Below the pieces are notes generated by a model, which was not told where the DNA came from, searched no databases, and saw only the letters and a list, made by a program, of their open reading frames with translations. From Streptomyces sp. NBC_01276 (GTDB lineage Bacteria > Actinomycetota > Actinomycetes > Streptomycetales > Streptomycetaceae), in the NCBI RefSeq assembly GCF_041435355.1, contig NZ_CP108442.1:3224001-3288000 (forward strand): a stretch of DNA of 64,000 bases. Reading direction: 5' to 3'. Shown here piece by piece: positions 63,370 through 64,000 of this stretch (the first letter of the stretch is position 1; each line of letters starts with the position of its first letter). A program made the position numbers and the translations under genes.

Positions 63370-64000
63370 ATGACCACTCCGAGCGACGCTCCCACCGACA
63401 ACGCCATGCGCCGCGCGCTCCGGCGGGCCCGCGACGGCGTCGCGCTGGACGCGACCGAGGCCGCCGTACTCCTGCGGGCGCGCGGCGAGGCCCTCAAGGA
63501 CCTCGCCGCCTCCGCCGCCCGCGTCCGGGACTCCGGGCTCGCCGCCGCCGGGCGCCCCGGCGTGATCACGTACTCGCGCAAGGTCTTCATCCCCCTCACC
63601 CGCCTGTGCCGCGACAAGTGCCACTACTGCACCTTCGTGACGGTGCCCGGCAAGCTCCGCAAGGCCGGGCACGGCATGTACCTCTCCCCCGACGAGGTCC
63701 TCGACATCGCCCGCCAGGGCGCGGCGATGGGCTGCAAGGAAGCCCTGTTCACCCTCGGCGACCGCCCGGAGGAGCGCTGGCCCGAGGCCCGCGAGTGGCT
63801 GGACGCGCACGGCTACGACGACACCCTCGCCTACGTACGGGCCATGGCGATCCGGGTACTGGAGGAGACGGGCCTGCTGCCCCACCTCAACCCGGGCGTG
63901 CTGTCGTGGGCGGAGCTCCAGCGCCTCAAGCCCGTCGCCCCGTCCATGGGCATGATGCTGGAGACCACCGCCACCCGCCTGTGGTCCGAGCCCGGCGGCC
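63370..64000 (+). CDS. fbiC: FO synthase FbiC, 5' part
   Basis: The first 210 codons of a gene running off the window. FbiC makes FO, the deazaflavin core of coenzyme F420, from tyrosine and 5-amino-6-ribitylamino-uracil; it joins CofG- and CofH-like radical SAM halves. The CofG radical SAM ligands are Cys80, Cys84 and Cys87 (CRDKCHYC), followed by [30 protein letters not shown] and [12 protein letters not shown] are strongly CofG-like. Whether the CofH half is fused cannot be seen here; fusion is the rule in actinobacteria. Confidence 0.9.
   Translation, partial: MTTPSDAPTDNAMRRALRRARDGVALDATEAAVLLRARGEALKDLAASAARVRDSGLAAAGRPGVITYSRKVFIPLTRLCRDKCHYCTFVTVPGKLRKAGHGMYLSPDEVLDIARQGAAMGCKEALFTLGDRPEERWPEAREWLDAHGYDDTLAYVRAMAIRVLEETGLLPHLNPGVLSWAELQRLKPVAPSMGMMLETTATRLWSEPGG

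Overview
This window is a very GC-rich, actinobacterial stretch that reads as Streptomyces chromosome. The signs are GTG and TTG starts, ATGA/GTGA stop-start overlaps, almost no TTA codons, a WhiJ-type regulator beside DUF397 proteins, the futalosine route to menaquinone, an FbiC (coenzyme F420) gene and an aminopeptidase S. I see no insertion sequence, phage gene, CRISPR array, tRNA or rRNA. Most of it looks like conserved core chromosome with small accessory patches.

Left part (1-13900): the tail of an NAD(P)-binding oxidoreductase, a RarD permease, secreted aminopeptidase S, a small toxin-antitoxin pair with a palindromic candidate operator, a LolA-like exported protein, a long-chain polyprenyl diphosphate synthase (probable source of the menaquinone tail), a POT peptide transporter, a CocE/NonD hydrolase, a WhiJ/DUF397 cluster with a duplicated DUF397 gene, three overlapping small genes and a HAD phosphatase.

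Middle-left (14000-24500): fumarylacetoacetase, then a striking co-directional cluster. It runs GntR/UTRA regulator, two-cluster ferredoxin resembling AprB, a sulfonate-type ABC importer whose binding protein carries an extra NosL-like C-terminal region, and an AprA-like flavoprotein fused through a collagen-like linker to HEAT repeats. Two related secreted proteins of identical length follow. This is my best candidate for an undescribed system: uptake coupled to an APS-reductase-like redox pair of unknown substrate. A Uma2-type gene and a bidirectional terminator close this part.

Centre (24560-40388, minus strand): a complete 14-gene nuoA-N operon for respiratory complex I, tightly packed, with a Rex-like operator about 100 bases upstream of nuoA. 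Around it lie other menaquinone and respiration genes: a geranylgeranyl-reductase-family enzyme, menG, mqnC and mqnA. Electron entry (complex I) and quinone supply are therefore grouped within about 53 kb.

Right part (41179-64000): an NlpC/P60 cell-wall hydrolase, an ABC exporter of drug or peptide type, glutaminase, a TTA-containing gene for an exported DUF3152 protein with a metzincin-like zinc motif, an amidohydrolase-like protein lacking the metal site, a membrane Ser/Thr kinase, an MFS transporter gene broken by a one-base deletion, a GH15 enzyme, a cold-shock protein with a structured leader, a lytic transglycosylase, a zinc-ribbon membrane protein, an SDR enzyme and the 5' part of fbiC.

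All calls come from reading the sequence and translations. No database search or structure prediction was run.
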